A stretch of DNA of 64,000 nt from Acetobacter sp. (GCA_017474285.1 JAFVHT010000065.1:24729-88728); one strand, 5' to 3'; shown: positions 40,297 through 48,471, counted from the stretch's first letter. Numbers and translations: made by a program. Notes: a model not told the origin generated them from the letters alone.

Positions 40297-41691
40297 ATGC
40301 ACGACTCTACTCCTTCTTTATTACTCCACGATAGCCAACGCCGTTCTACAATACCGTTTACGCCCCTTGATCCAACACATGTAAAAGTCTATTACTGCGG
40401 TCCAACAGTATACGATCTCGCCCATATTGGTAATTTGCGTGCCATGATTACGGCTGATGTTCTTGTACGTCTATTACGCCATTTATATCCACGCGTTACT
40501 TTTGTCCGTAATATTACCGATGTTGATGACAAAATTATTACCCGTGCCCAAGCGCAGAAAGAAGATATTTCCGCGTTAACACGCCGCACAACAGCTGATT
40601 TCCATGCTGATTTAGACGCTGTTGGCGTTTTACCCCCAGATATTGAACCCCGTGCCACCGATCACATTGCCGAAATGCAGGCAATGATTATTCGATTACT
40701 GGATAACGGACATGCCTATGTTGCCGATGGGCATGTTTTATTTTCTGTTGAGTCCTTTCCCTCGTATGGCGCTTTATCAGGGCGCAACCTTGATGAGCTT
40801 GAAGCTGGCGCGCGTGTCGAAATTGCCCCTTACAAAAAATCCCCGGGAGATTTTGTACTTTGGAAACCCTCCGCCCCAGACCAAATAGGATGGGATAGCC
40901 CTTGGGGAAGAGGTCGCCCAGGATGGCATATTGAATGCTCAGCTATGTCTTATCGTTACTTAGGAGAAAATTTTGATATTCATGGTGGTGGTTCAGATCT
41001 CATGTTTCCTCATCATGAAAACGAACGTGCCCAAAGTTTATGCTGCTTTCCCTGCAGCCACTTTGCCAATTTTTGGATACACAACGCCCTTCTTCTCGTT
41101 AATGGGGAGAAAATGTCTAAATCTTTAGGCAATTTTCTCACGATTCGTGATGTCCTCGCTCAAGCCCCACCAGAAGCTTTACGGTTGTTGCTGTTAAGCA
41201 CCCATTACCGTTCTACTCTTAATTACACCCACGACCATTTGCAAGAAGCCCGTCGTACTTTAGACCGATTTTACCGCGCCCTAGAGGCAGCGGGTATATC
41301 ATCTTCCCCTACAGAAACAAAAAAATCTCTTACAACCGCAAAAATACCCTTAAATGTTCTTAACGCCCTTTGTCATGACCTTAACACACCAGAAGTACTT
41401 ACAGAACTCCATAAATTGGCAAACCAAGCCCTTAAAGGAGACCACCAAGCTGGATTAGCCCTTCATTATGGCGCAGGGCTTATGGGGCTTTTACAAACCA
41501 GCCCGCAGAAGTGGTTTTGCGGTATGGTTTCTCATGAAAACACCGAAATTATTAACGCCCTTATTACGGAACGATTAGAAGCCCGTAAAAAGCGTGACTT
41601 TGCCCGTGCCGATGCTTTACGTGATCAACTTCACACTATGGGTATTCTTTTAGAAGATACCCCCACAGGTACAACGTGGAGGCGTGCATGA
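40297..41691 (+). CDS. cysS: Cysteinyl-tRNA synthetase
   Basis: This 464-residue class I synthetase has YYCGPTVYDLAHIGNLRA (HIGH-type signature plus first zinc Cys), FVRNITDVDDKI, GWHIECSAMS, the zinc ligands in FPHHENERAQS, and the KMSKS loop (NGEKMSKSLGNF). It charges tRNA-Cys in the cytoplasm. The ATG at 40297 has no evident ribosome site. Its TGA overlaps the next gene (ATGA at 41688). Confidence 0.98.
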   Translation: MHDSTPSLLLHDSQRRSTIPFTPLDPTHVKVYYCGPTVYDLAHIGNLRAMITADVLVRLLRHLYPRVTFVRNITDVDDKIITRAQAQKEDISALTRRTTADFHADLDAVGVLPPDIEPRATDHIAEMQAMIIRLLDNGHAYVADGHVLFSVESFPSYGALSGRNLDELEAGARVEIAPYKKSPGDFVLWKPSAPDQIGWDSPWGRGRPGWHIECSAMSYRYLGENFDIHGGGSDLMFPHHENERAQSLCCFPCSHFANFWIHNALLLVNGEKMSKSLGNFLTIRDVLAQAPPEALRLLLLSTHYRSTLNYTHDHLQEARRTLDRFYRALEAAGISSSPTETKKSLTTAKIPLNVLNALCHDLNTPEVLTELHKLANQALKGDHQAGLALHYGAGLMGLLQTSPQKWFCGMVSHENTEIINALITERLEARKKRDFARADALRDQLHTMGILLEDTPTGTTWRRA

Positions 41692-42458
41692 CCAAACGAG
41701 ACACTGGCGCACCGTTAGAACCTTTGGGCAACACTCCCGTTATTATTTTAGTACGCCCTCAAATGGCAGAAAATATTGGCACAACAGCCCGCGCGATGGC
41801 GAATGGCGGCTTATTTCATTTACGGCTTGTAAACCCGCGCGATGGCTGGCCCCAAAGCCGTGCTTGGCGTGTGGCTTCTGGCGCCGATCGTATTTTAGAA
41901 GCCGTCACCGTACACCCGAGTGTTGATGACGCAATTGCCGATTTACACCATGTTTATGCTACGTGCCCCCGCCCCCGTCATATGATTAAAACCGTTATGA
42001 CAGCTCGCGGCGCAGCAGCCGAATTACGTATTGCCACCCAACAAGGCTTAAAAGTCGGGCTTCTCTTTGGACCTGAACGCACAGGGCTTGATAATGAAGA
42101 CATGGCGCGTGCTGATGCCCTTATTCGTTACCCGCTTAACCCGGCCTTTCTTTCCCTAAATTTAGCACAAGCAGTCATGATTATGGCATATGAATGGTGG
42201 ATAGCTGGCGAGTCTATGCCCCCACGCCACTTTGTAACCCACGAAACCCATATTGCGACCAAAGGTGAGCTTGATAATTTTATGACTCACCTTATTCGTG
42301 AACTCGACGCCTGCGGTTTTTTACGTAACACCGAAAAACGACCGGGCATGATTCGTAATTTACGGCATTTTTTTGCACGCAGCAACGTAACAGAACAAGA
42401 ACTCCGCACCCTCCACGGCGTTGTCAGAGAGCTTGCTCATCCGCGTTATAGAGAATAA
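41688..42458 (+). CDS. trmJ: TrmJ-like SPOUT tRNA 2'-O-methyltransferase
   Basis: A ~256-residue knotted methyltransferase of the TrmH/TrmJ family. It has VIILVRPQMAENIGTTARAMANGG (motif 1), the LLFGPERTGLDNEDMARADALIRYPLNPAFLSLNLAQAVMIMAYEW motifs 2-3 (SAM-binding knot), and a C-terminal helical extension. TrmJ methylates ribose at position 32 of several tRNAs. ATG 41688 overlaps the cysS stop; the in-frame ATG at 41676 is less likely. The C-terminus faces the minus-strand dynamin operon. Confidence 0.9.
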   Translation: MTKRDTGAPLEPLGNTPVIILVRPQMAENIGTTARAMANGGLFHLRLVNPRDGWPQSRAWRVASGADRILEAVTVHPSVDDAIADLHHVYATCPRPRHMIKTVMTARGAAAELRIATQQGLKVGLLFGPERTGLDNEDMARADALIRYPLNPAFLSLNLAQAVMIMAYEWWIAGESMPPRHFVTHETHIATKGELDNFMTHLIRELDACGFLRNTEKRPGMIRNLRHFFARSNVTEQELRTLHGVVRELAHPRYRE

Positions 42459-42498
42459 TTTTTTCTCTTTAAAAAATCTCTTTTTCCTAATATTCTCT
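42450..42498. terminator. Possible bidirectional terminator between trmJ and the dynamin operon
   Basis: AGAGAATA (42450-42457) and TATTCTCT (42491-42498) form an 8-bp inverted repeat around a T-rich, A-rich core. An inner alternative stem AGAGAA/TTCTCT also exists. It overlaps the trmJ stop and lies just past the end of the convergent GTPase gene. It is weak in GC. Confidence 0.35.
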
Positions 42499-42500
42499 AC

Positions 42501-44111
42501 TTAAAGACTTTTACTCAAGACTTTACACTCATCGCGTAACGCGATTGCCTGACGTTTTGTCTCATCGCAAGCTTCGCACCTGTCTTCGTAAGATTTCCTC
42601 ATTTTGAATATGATATCTTCTACCTGTTGATAGATTTCTTTTAATGCTTGAGACGTCGCTTTCTCCGATTCTTTTTCTGCTTTCTTTGCCACATTCGTTA
42701 ATTGATTTACAATGTCTCTTTTTACTCTCCTAATATCCGCACCTTTCTTGACTTCTAATCTCTCTGCAAACTCACCAATAATAACAGAACCTACTGTTCC
42801 TATTACTGGGATAGCCTTATCAAAGTTAACAACACTTTTAAGGAATGGAAGTTTTTTGGAAAGGAAATCAACCAAACGAGAACTATCAATAAGCTCTGTC
42901 AGAGGCCCGAAAACTTTCTTTAGCTTCTCTAGATCTCGAAAAAAACCCCCTGCTCCATCTGGTATCTCTACGTCGTCAATAGAAACCTTTTCAAGGTCTA
43001 TCAAACGTTTTACTAGAGGAGCATTTAGTTGTTTCTCAAGTTCCTTATTCAGAGCCTCAACTGCCTCCTGAATATCCTTTTGAAAGGTATTGTTTAATTT
43101 TTCAGCATCGTCCTTAATATTTTGTTCTATTTCTTTAATCCCCTTCTCTATTTTATCCTTTATTTCATCATTCTTATCGTCCTCATCAAATTTATCCACT
43201 AAAGCCTCAGCTTCGGCTATAATCTTATTTCTAAAATCTACTACTTTTCCTCGAAGTTTATCTCTTAAATGACTTTCAGATTCTCCCACTGTTTCCTCTA
43301 ATTTCTTTAAAACAAACTTTTCTCCATCATTTTTCAAATCATCTGAACTCTTATCTATGATGTTATTGAGGTATTTTACAATTAAGTCTAACGGCGTTTG
43401 TAGCCGAGCTGTTATATTCCTTTCTTCAACGAATTTATTAAGTTCTTGCGTTAAAAATTCAAACCGGCTGAGTTTTTTGAGTTCTTCAAACTGTTCATCT
43501 TCTCCCTCAAGCTGATCACGTGCATCACAAAAGACAAGAGGAAACTGGCTTAAATCATCAGGTTCTAGGGATTTTTTCAACGATTCTGTATAATAGCCAA
43601 TACGTTCTTCAACATCCCCTGCTTCTGCCGACATTTTATTCACGAGAAGCATCATTTTTGTTTGATAATTTTGTTCAAAGGCAAGTTTTTTGAAATTTTC
43701 TAACGTCAACGTGTCAAATAGACTATAGGTTAGGCAATACACCAATAAATCAGCTTTTTTTATAGCCTCATAAGTGCGTTCGTCGTGGTCTTGCCGTTCT
43801 GTACCTAAACCGGGTGTATCAATAAGCCTAATACCGTTCCACTCATATTCACGGCATTCATCTGTCGCAATATCAGCAGAAATTTTGAGATCGCGTCGCC
43901 CCGTAAGCGCAGAAATAAGCGTAGATTTCCCTGCGCTATATTCTCCAATAAAAGCAATTGTTAAATATTCTCGTTGAGAAAGATCTTCTAAATCTTTTTC
44001 TAGCTGAATAAAAGCTTGTTTATCGTCTGTCTCTAAAGATGTTGATAGCTTTTTTAGACGATCACGAATTTCTTCAAGCTTTTTACCATAAACAGCGGCT
44101 GTAATACTCAT
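42501..44111 (-). CDS. Dynamin-like GTPase (LeoA-like candidate)
   Basis: A 536-residue large GTPase. G1 GEYSAGKST is at 56-64, the switch-I Thr in ATDECREY near 83, G3 DTPG at 98-101 and G4 NKMS at 158-161. After the GTPase domain comes about 300 residues of charged, mostly helical sequence (stalk-like coiled coils), interrupted by a short hydrophobic stretch (AIPVIGTVGSVIIGEF, near 430-445) of the kind used as a membrane paddle. This is bacterial dynamin-like architecture. It is the last gene of a three-gene operon; its ATG lies inside the stop of the middle gene (ATGA). GC is visibly lower than in flanking genes. Membrane remodelling or phage defence is inferred from architecture only. Confidence 0.82.
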   Translation of the reverse strand: MSITAAVYGKKLEEIRDRLKKLSTSLETDDKQAFIQLEKDLEDLSQREYLTIAFIGEYSAGKSTLISALTGRRDLKISADIATDECREYEWNGIRLIDTPGLGTERQDHDERTYEAIKKADLLVYCLTYSLFDTLTLENFKKLAFEQNYQTKMMLLVNKMSAEAGDVEERIGYYTESLKKSLEPDDLSQFPLVFCDARDQLEGEDEQFEELKKLSRFEFLTQELNKFVEERNITARLQTPLDLIVKYLNNIIDKSSDDLKNDGEKFVLKKLEETVGESESHLRDKLRGKVVDFRNKIIAEAEALVDKFDEDDKNDEIKDKIEKGIKEIEQNIKDDAEKLNNTFQKDIQEAVEALNKELEKQLNAPLVKRLIDLEKVSIDDVEIPDGAGGFFRDLEKLKKVFGPLTELIDSSRLVDFLSKKLPFLKSVVNFDKAIPVIGTVGSVIIGEFAERLEVKKGADIRRVKRDIVNQLTNVAKKAEKESEKATSQALKEIYQQVEDIIFKMRKSYEDRCEACDETKRQAIALRDECKVLSKSL

Positions 44112-44565
44112 ACTATTAACTCCTTACTTTTTTTTTTCATAACTACTACATTTTTTTGAAGAATAGATTTAAGATGTTCTAAAGCTGGCAAGGAATAAAT
44201 AGGTAATCTTTGAAGATATATTTTGATTTCTTTATCATTATTCTTCACGTGGAGAATAAATGGGATCCACTCGGACACCGATGATTCCGATAGATGCCCA
44301 TTTGCAAAAGCGAGAATACGGGCACCAAAATATTTGTTCAAAAAAGAAATTTTAGAAGATAAAAAATCAATTTCTTCAGTTAATGCATTATCAAAAAAAC
44401 GAGAAGATTCTTTACACTCACTTAAAATATTTTTTAAAAGATCTATTGGTTTTTGAGAGTCCTCGCTAAAAAGTTTCTTATTTTTTGAAACATCTTTATC
44501 AAACTGAACACAATTTTCTTTAAGTTGTTCTTTTAGTTTAGAAATAGCTTTTTTAATTTTTTCAC
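44108..44565 (-). CDS. Small helical partner protein of the dynamin operon (start frame offset by 1 base)
   Basis: The frame is open from 44566 to the TGA at 44108-44110 but has no ATG, GTG or TTG until TTG 44341, which would give only 77 residues. A GTG at 44563-44565 overlaps the upstream stop (GTGA), exactly where a coupled start is expected, but it is one base out of frame. One more A in the A6 run at 44557-44562 would join them into a 152-residue protein. It is Lys/Glu-rich and helical, with no cysteine motifs or signal. Its end overlaps the downstream GTPase start. Options are a true 1-base deletion, a sequencing error, or slippage on the A-run. Confidence 0.55.
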
Positions 44566-46073
44566 CTTATACTCTTAGAGAAACTAAAGAGAGAAAAAAC
44601 ACCACCTACTAAACCACCTACTAAACCAAGTGATCCAAGAGCCACGGCTATCAAAAGACTTTTCGTTATATTTTCAAACCACCTCCAAGATGTTAGATCA
44701 AAATCCTCAAATTTAGAAGAATTAGAAAATGAAGCATATCGACTTTCTAAAACGAACTCCGTTTTTAAATCCTCTACGATTTCTTTTAGACGCTGCGAAA
44801 AACTTTCTCTAGCTTCTTTAAAGACTCTCTGCATGTCTTCACCGGAAAGTTTTACAACATCACGCCAAGCCTCAGTTATTGTATTACCTGAGCAGTCGTA
44901 GTGTCTTTCTGCAAATCCATTTACTTTGTGACCAAGTTGAATGTCTTTTAATTTTGTTTCTAAAAACTGTAAAGTATATTCTCTAGCTTTTTCCGCCTTT
45001 TCAACAGCTTCTTCCAATAATCTCTCCGTTGTTTTAAAAAAGTCCTGATACTTTTTAACCTCGGTTTTCAAATCATTACGAAGATCAGTAATTTGGGAGA
45101 CTAATCCGCCTATGTTTTTTTGAGTACAGCGCAATGTAGCCCCGTCGTTTAATAACTCCTTTTTAATCCCATCAAGAAAATTAGAAAATCTACTTGCTAA
45201 CCATAAAGATCGAGAGTCTGGGCTTGGAGGCTTTCTTACAGCCAATTGCGCTGCAAAAAGCTGTACCGGAATAATCGGAAAGTTTGAAGACCCATAAAAC
45301 TCTTCAGCATAACGGCGAATTCTCTCGATATGACCACCTAACGCATTTTTATCTTCTACAGAAAATAATTTATTAGGGTTTTTAAGAAAACGTCCTTTTC
45401 GCGTATCATTATTTAAATCTTCTTTAACATTGAGTAGAATCAAAAAGGACTTTTCTCTTTCACGCAAAGACTGTAAAAAGCGAAACTCCGATTTTTGTTG
45501 ATTGTTATTTGTCATCACGAAACAGATTAAATCTGTTTTATCGATAACTTCTTTAGCAATTTCTTCTAGCCCTTCACCATCCGGTGTTTGTACACCCGGT
45601 GTATCGATAAGATAAATATTTTTACATTTATATTCACGATTTTCACGTGTTGTATTTTGACAACCAACACCAACACCCTCAAAACCCGTGCCAGTCATAA
45701 TAGACCATAATGTACTTTTGCCTGCTTTACTACGCCCAATAAACGCAATATGACAATAGCCTAAAGCTTTTTCTCGTTCTTCAAAACTCTTGTGAAGGAG
45801 TTTTAGATTATTTTCTATTTTTTCTTCAATCGAAGAACATTGGTTTTCAACAAAATCTTTAAGTTTTTTGGATGATGATCCTTCTGCTTTTTTTCTAAGC
45901 TTTGAACAAAAGCTTTTTAGATTAAAATCTACCTCACGTAAAACACACATTGCGTGTTTAATGTCTACTAAACCAATTTCACGCCACTCTTCAATGGCTT
46001 TATCAAAGGAATCATCAATAAAGTTTTCAATGGAAGGAGGAATGAACTTTGTCAAGTTTTGTCTCTTCACCAA
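44562..46073 (-). CDS. Dynamin-like GTPase with C-terminal membrane segment (LeoB/C-like candidate)
   Basis: A ~503-residue protein. About 105 helical residues precede the GTPase domain: G1 GRSKAGKST near 113-121, G3 DTPG 157-160, and a G4-like NVKED near 215-219 (atypical for NKxD). A coiled-coil region follows (about 320-390), and the C-terminus is hydrophobic and Gly-rich (LLIAVALGSLGLVGGLVGGVFSLF), fit for membrane insertion. Candidate starts are TTG 46073, GTG 46070 and TTG 46055; the last has a GAAGAG in front and is the only one with room for a ribosome site. It begins directly after tRNA-Ala, so the operon has no space for a promoter of its own between them. Confidence 0.78.
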   Translation of the reverse strand: MVKRQNLTKFIPPSIENFIDDSFDKAIEEWREIGLVDIKHAMCVLREVDFNLKSFCSKLRKKAEGSSSKKLKDFVENQCSSIEEKIENNLKLLHKSFEEREKALGYCHIAFIGRSKAGKSTLWSIMTGTGFEGVGVGCQNTTRENREYKCKNIYLIDTPGVQTPDGEGLEEIAKEVIDKTDLICFVMTNNNQQKSEFRFLQSLREREKSFLILLNVKEDLNNDTRKGRFLKNPNKLFSVEDKNALGGHIERIRRYAEEFYGSSNFPIIPVQLFAAQLAVRKPPSPDSRSLWLASRFSNFLDGIKKELLNDGATLRCTQKNIGGLVSQITDLRNDLKTEVKKYQDFFKTTERLLEEAVEKAEKAREYTLQFLETKLKDIQLGHKVNGFAERHYDCSGNTITEAWRDVVKLSGEDMQRVFKEARESFSQRLKEIVEDLKTEFVLESRYASFSNSSKFEDFDLTSWRWFENITKSLLIAVALGSLGLVGGLVGGVFSLFSFSKSIR

Positions 46074-46074
46074 A

Positions 46075-46150
46075 TGGTGGAGCCAATCGGGATCGAACCG
46101 ACGACCTTCTGAATGCCATTCAGACGCTCTCCCAACTGAGCTATGGCCCC
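46075..46150 (-). tRNA. tRNA-Ala (GGC)
   Basis: The reverse strand reads a 76-base cloverleaf. The 5' GGGGCCA pairs with TGGCTCC; the D-arm is GCTC/GAGC; anticodon stem TCTGA/TCAGA has loop ATGGCAT (anticodon GGC); the T-arm has GTTCGATCC; CCA is encoded. It is in the same orientation as the dynamin operon and immediately upstream of it. Confidence 0.96.
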
Positions 46151-46191
46151 AAAAACTGAACGCCTACATTGGGCTTATTTTATAAAGCCTC

Positions 46192-46206
46192 GTAAGAGAA
46201 TCTTAC
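46192..46206. promoter_or_regulatory. Inverted repeat upstream of tRNA-Ala / dynamin operon
   Basis: GTAAGA-GAA-TCTTAC is a perfect 6+3+6 palindrome ending 42 bases before the 5' end of tRNA-Ala on the minus strand, so it lies in the presumed promoter region of the tRNA and any read-through operon. It could be an operator; no regulator gene is nearby. Confidence 0.3.
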
Positions 46207-46294
46207 CTAAAAAAGCAAATTCTGCGTAAGCGTTTTCTTTTTCTTCCTTATACCCAAACTTTACCCCTTTTTGCAATGGTTTTTTACACTATTT

Positions 46295-46939
46295 TTACGT
46301 TTGTAATATTTTTATCTCACGCAAAGCCGACAGGAGCGGTAAAAGAGGCAAACCTTGAATAGAAAAACTATCGCCTTTAATACACTCAAATAATTGAATC
46401 CCTCTTCCTTCCAACCGATACGCGCCAACACTGGCTAAACAAGCATCTCCTTCATCGGCTAAATATTGGGTTATAAACTCTTCTGTAACAAAACGCATAT
46501 GTAAATAAGGTTCTTCCACATGCTGCCAAATAACGTCTTTTTTATAAACAAGCACAACAGCCGTATGTAATACATGGGTTTTTCCACGAAGAGCGATAAT
46601 TTGCTGATAGGCTTGTTCTCTATTCACAGGTTTGTCATACCACTGCCCCTGACAAGATAAAATTTGATCAGCCCCGATAATCACAGAACCCTCACCTGCA
46701 ATTTTTTCAGAAACAGATAAGGCTTTTGTTTGGGCAAGGCGTAAAGCTGTTTCTCGTACAGAAAGTCCCTCTTGAAGAGCTTTTTGTTTTAGAGAAGTTT
46801 CGTCACAATGAGAGGGACATGTTTCAAAAAAAATCCCAGCGTTTTCTAAAAGACGTTTTCGTGCCAAAGATTCGCTCGCCAAAATCAGCCGTAATGGATA
46901 ACTCGCCAACGAATCCAGATGAAAGTTGAATAAAGACAT
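46295..46939 (-). CDS. maf: Maf-family nucleotide pyrophosphatase
   Basis: This 214-residue Maf/Ham1-fold enzyme has LILASESLARKRLLENAG, CDETSLK, IIGADQILSCQGQWYDKP and the LRGKTHVLHTAVVLV block. Maf proteins hydrolyse non-canonical nucleotides (dTTP/UTP or m7GTP subtypes). ATG at 46939 is the natural start. Its 5' end faces the candidate origin region; tRNA-Ala follows 144 bp downstream on the same strand. Confidence 0.93.
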   Translation of the reverse strand: MSLFNFHLDSLASYPLRLILASESLARKRLLENAGIFFETCPSHCDETSLKQKALQEGLSVRETALRLAQTKALSVSEKIAGEGSVIIGADQILSCQGQWYDKPVNREQAYQQIIALRGKTHVLHTAVVLVYKKDVIWQHVEEPYLHMRFVTEEFITQYLADEGDACLASVGAYRLEGRGIQLFECIKGDSFSIQGLPLLPLLSALREIKILQT

Positions 46940-47376
46940 CGAGCAAATTCCTCTTTATTGATGAATTTATGATAAATTTTGATCAAATAAAGTTGTGGAT
47001 AATTTAGGGGAATAGATGTGATATAGTTGTGGTACCTGTGGGGTACATGGGGATTGTACAAAAAATAAACCTTATCGTAATGAGTACCGAGAATAACTCT
47101 CAAAAATTATACACATGTGTGTTGTACACAGCCTTATTTTTAGAACATTGTGTATAATACAAATATTTTAGGAATTTTTAAGGCGTTTTTACCTATTCCA
47201 TGCTGTGGAAAAAATGGGGTACATTTTTGAAAAATTGGGTACCCCGTAATTCACAGTACCCTATTTACAAAAACAATCCCCTTTTACACTTACAATATAT
47301 ATTTATAATTTCATTCTTTATTATTTTTTCTCAATTAAGATGAAACATAGACAAATCTCTAAAAATATGCAGAACT
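46940..47376. other. Candidate chromosomal replication origin (oriC)
   Basis: This 437-bp gene-free gap lies between divergent maf and hemE. I find four DnaA-box matches to TTWTNCACA: TGTGGATAA 46994-47002, TTATACACA 47107-47115, TGTGTATAA 47149-47157 and TGTGGAAAA 47204-47212, plus a one-mismatch site TTGTACACA 47122-47130. The hemE side (about 47270-47340) is very AT-rich and could melt. Eight GTAC palindromes lie in 47032-47259, including TGGGGTACAT twice and two GGTACC. The Caulobacter and Rickettsia origins are next to hemE. Base-composition skew changes sign in this area, and parABS lies 5-10 kb away. I see no alternative explanation of equal strength. Confidence 0.72.
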
Positions 47377-48465
47377 TTGACTATGACAACGCAATCTTTC
47401 ATATCTTCTTCTCAAAAACGCTTATTAAGAACACTTAATGGTGAAAGCCTCTATCCGCCACCTTTATGGTTGATGCGACAAGCAGGGCGTTTTTTACCGG
47501 AATTTCGTGCTATTCGTGCTGAAGCAGATTTTATGACCCGGTGTTTAACACCAGATCTTGCAACAGAACTTACTCTTCAGCCTATACGTCGTTTTGGTAT
47601 GGATGGCGCCATTCTTTTTTCCGATATTCTTATTCTGCCTTGGGCTATGGGGCAATCTCTTGATTTTGTAGCTGGAAAAGGACCTGTTTTAGAAGCTATA
47701 CGTACTCAACGTAATCTTGAGGATCTTACGCCGGAGAAAATTCCTGAAAAAACAGCGCCTATTATAGAAACGATCTCGCGTTTACGCTATATTTTAGACG
47801 GACCAAACGATCTTGGAAAAGCTACAGCAAGGAGTACGACCCTTTTAGGGTTTGCAGGTTCTCCTTTTACGGTTGCGTGTTATATGGTAGAAGGTGGCGG
47901 TTCAAAAGAATTTGCTAAAACACGATGTATGGCATTCTCTGAACCTATGCTCTTTGATCGTCTTATAGCATTACTAACCCAAACAACAGCTGAGTATCTT
48001 TGTGCTCAAGTACAAGCAGGCGCCGAAGCCGTTGTTTTATTTGATACATGGGCAGGGCTTTTACCTCCCTCACAATTTCGGCGCTATAGTATTGAACCCA
48101 CACGTCAAATTGTTGCTGCACTTAAAGCACAACATCCTTCTGTTCGTGTGATAGGGTTCCCGCGTTTATGTGGCGTTATGGTTGCAGATTATGCCTATCA
48201 AACGAGGGTTGATGTCGTTGCTCTTGATACGGGTTTTGATATTACGAAAGTCCGTTCTTTATTACCAAAAGGAATAGGGATACAAGGAAATCTTGACCCT
48301 GTCGCTTTGTTGGCGGGTGGGGAAGCCCTAAAAACTGAGATTTTAGCGATTTGTGCAGCTGGTCAGGGTATGCCCCATATCTTTAATCTTGGTCATGGTA
48401 TATTACCAGAAACACCTGTAGAACATGTTGAGTATTTAGTTCATACCCTCAGAAACAATTTATAA
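47377..48465 (+). CDS. hemE: Uroporphyrinogen decarboxylase
   Basis: This 362-residue TIM-barrel enzyme removes four carboxyls from uroporphyrinogen III to give coproporphyrinogen III in heme synthesis. PPLWLMRQAGRFLPEFR carries the substrate-binding Arg residues, GAILFSDILILPWAMG the catalytic Asp; GFAGSPFTVACYMVEGG, LFDTWAGLL and FNLGHGILPETPVEHV are also present. A ~10-residue Ser/Lys-rich leader precedes the core. It is the first gene to the right of the candidate origin. With hemJ two genes on, it suggests a heme operon. Confidence 0.98.
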   Translation: MTMTTQSFISSSQKRLLRTLNGESLYPPPLWLMRQAGRFLPEFRAIRAEADFMTRCLTPDLATELTLQPIRRFGMDGAILFSDILILPWAMGQSLDFVAGKGPVLEAIRTQRNLEDLTPEKIPEKTAPIIETISRLRYILDGPNDLGKATARSTTLLGFAGSPFTVACYMVEGGGSKEFAKTRCMAFSEPMLFDRLIALLTQTTAEYLCAQVQAGAEAVVLFDTWAGLLPPSQFRRYSIEPTRQIVAALKAQHPSVRVIGFPRLCGVMVADYAYQTRVDVVALDTGFDITKVRSLLPKGIGIQGNLDPVALLAGGEALKTEILAICAAGQGMPHIFNLGHGILPETPVEHVEYLVHTLRNNL

Positions 48466-48471
48466 GAGTTT

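Noticed and set aside
42459..42500. Duplicate of the tRNA-Ala 3' end as an att site for a dynamin island
   Set aside because: I compared this gap with the last ~25 bases of tRNA-Ala and found no matching string, so there is no direct evidence of site-specific integration.
44238..44258. A third parS site (TTCACGTGGAG)
   Set aside because: Only the CACGTG core and a few flanking bases match; several consensus positions are wrong.
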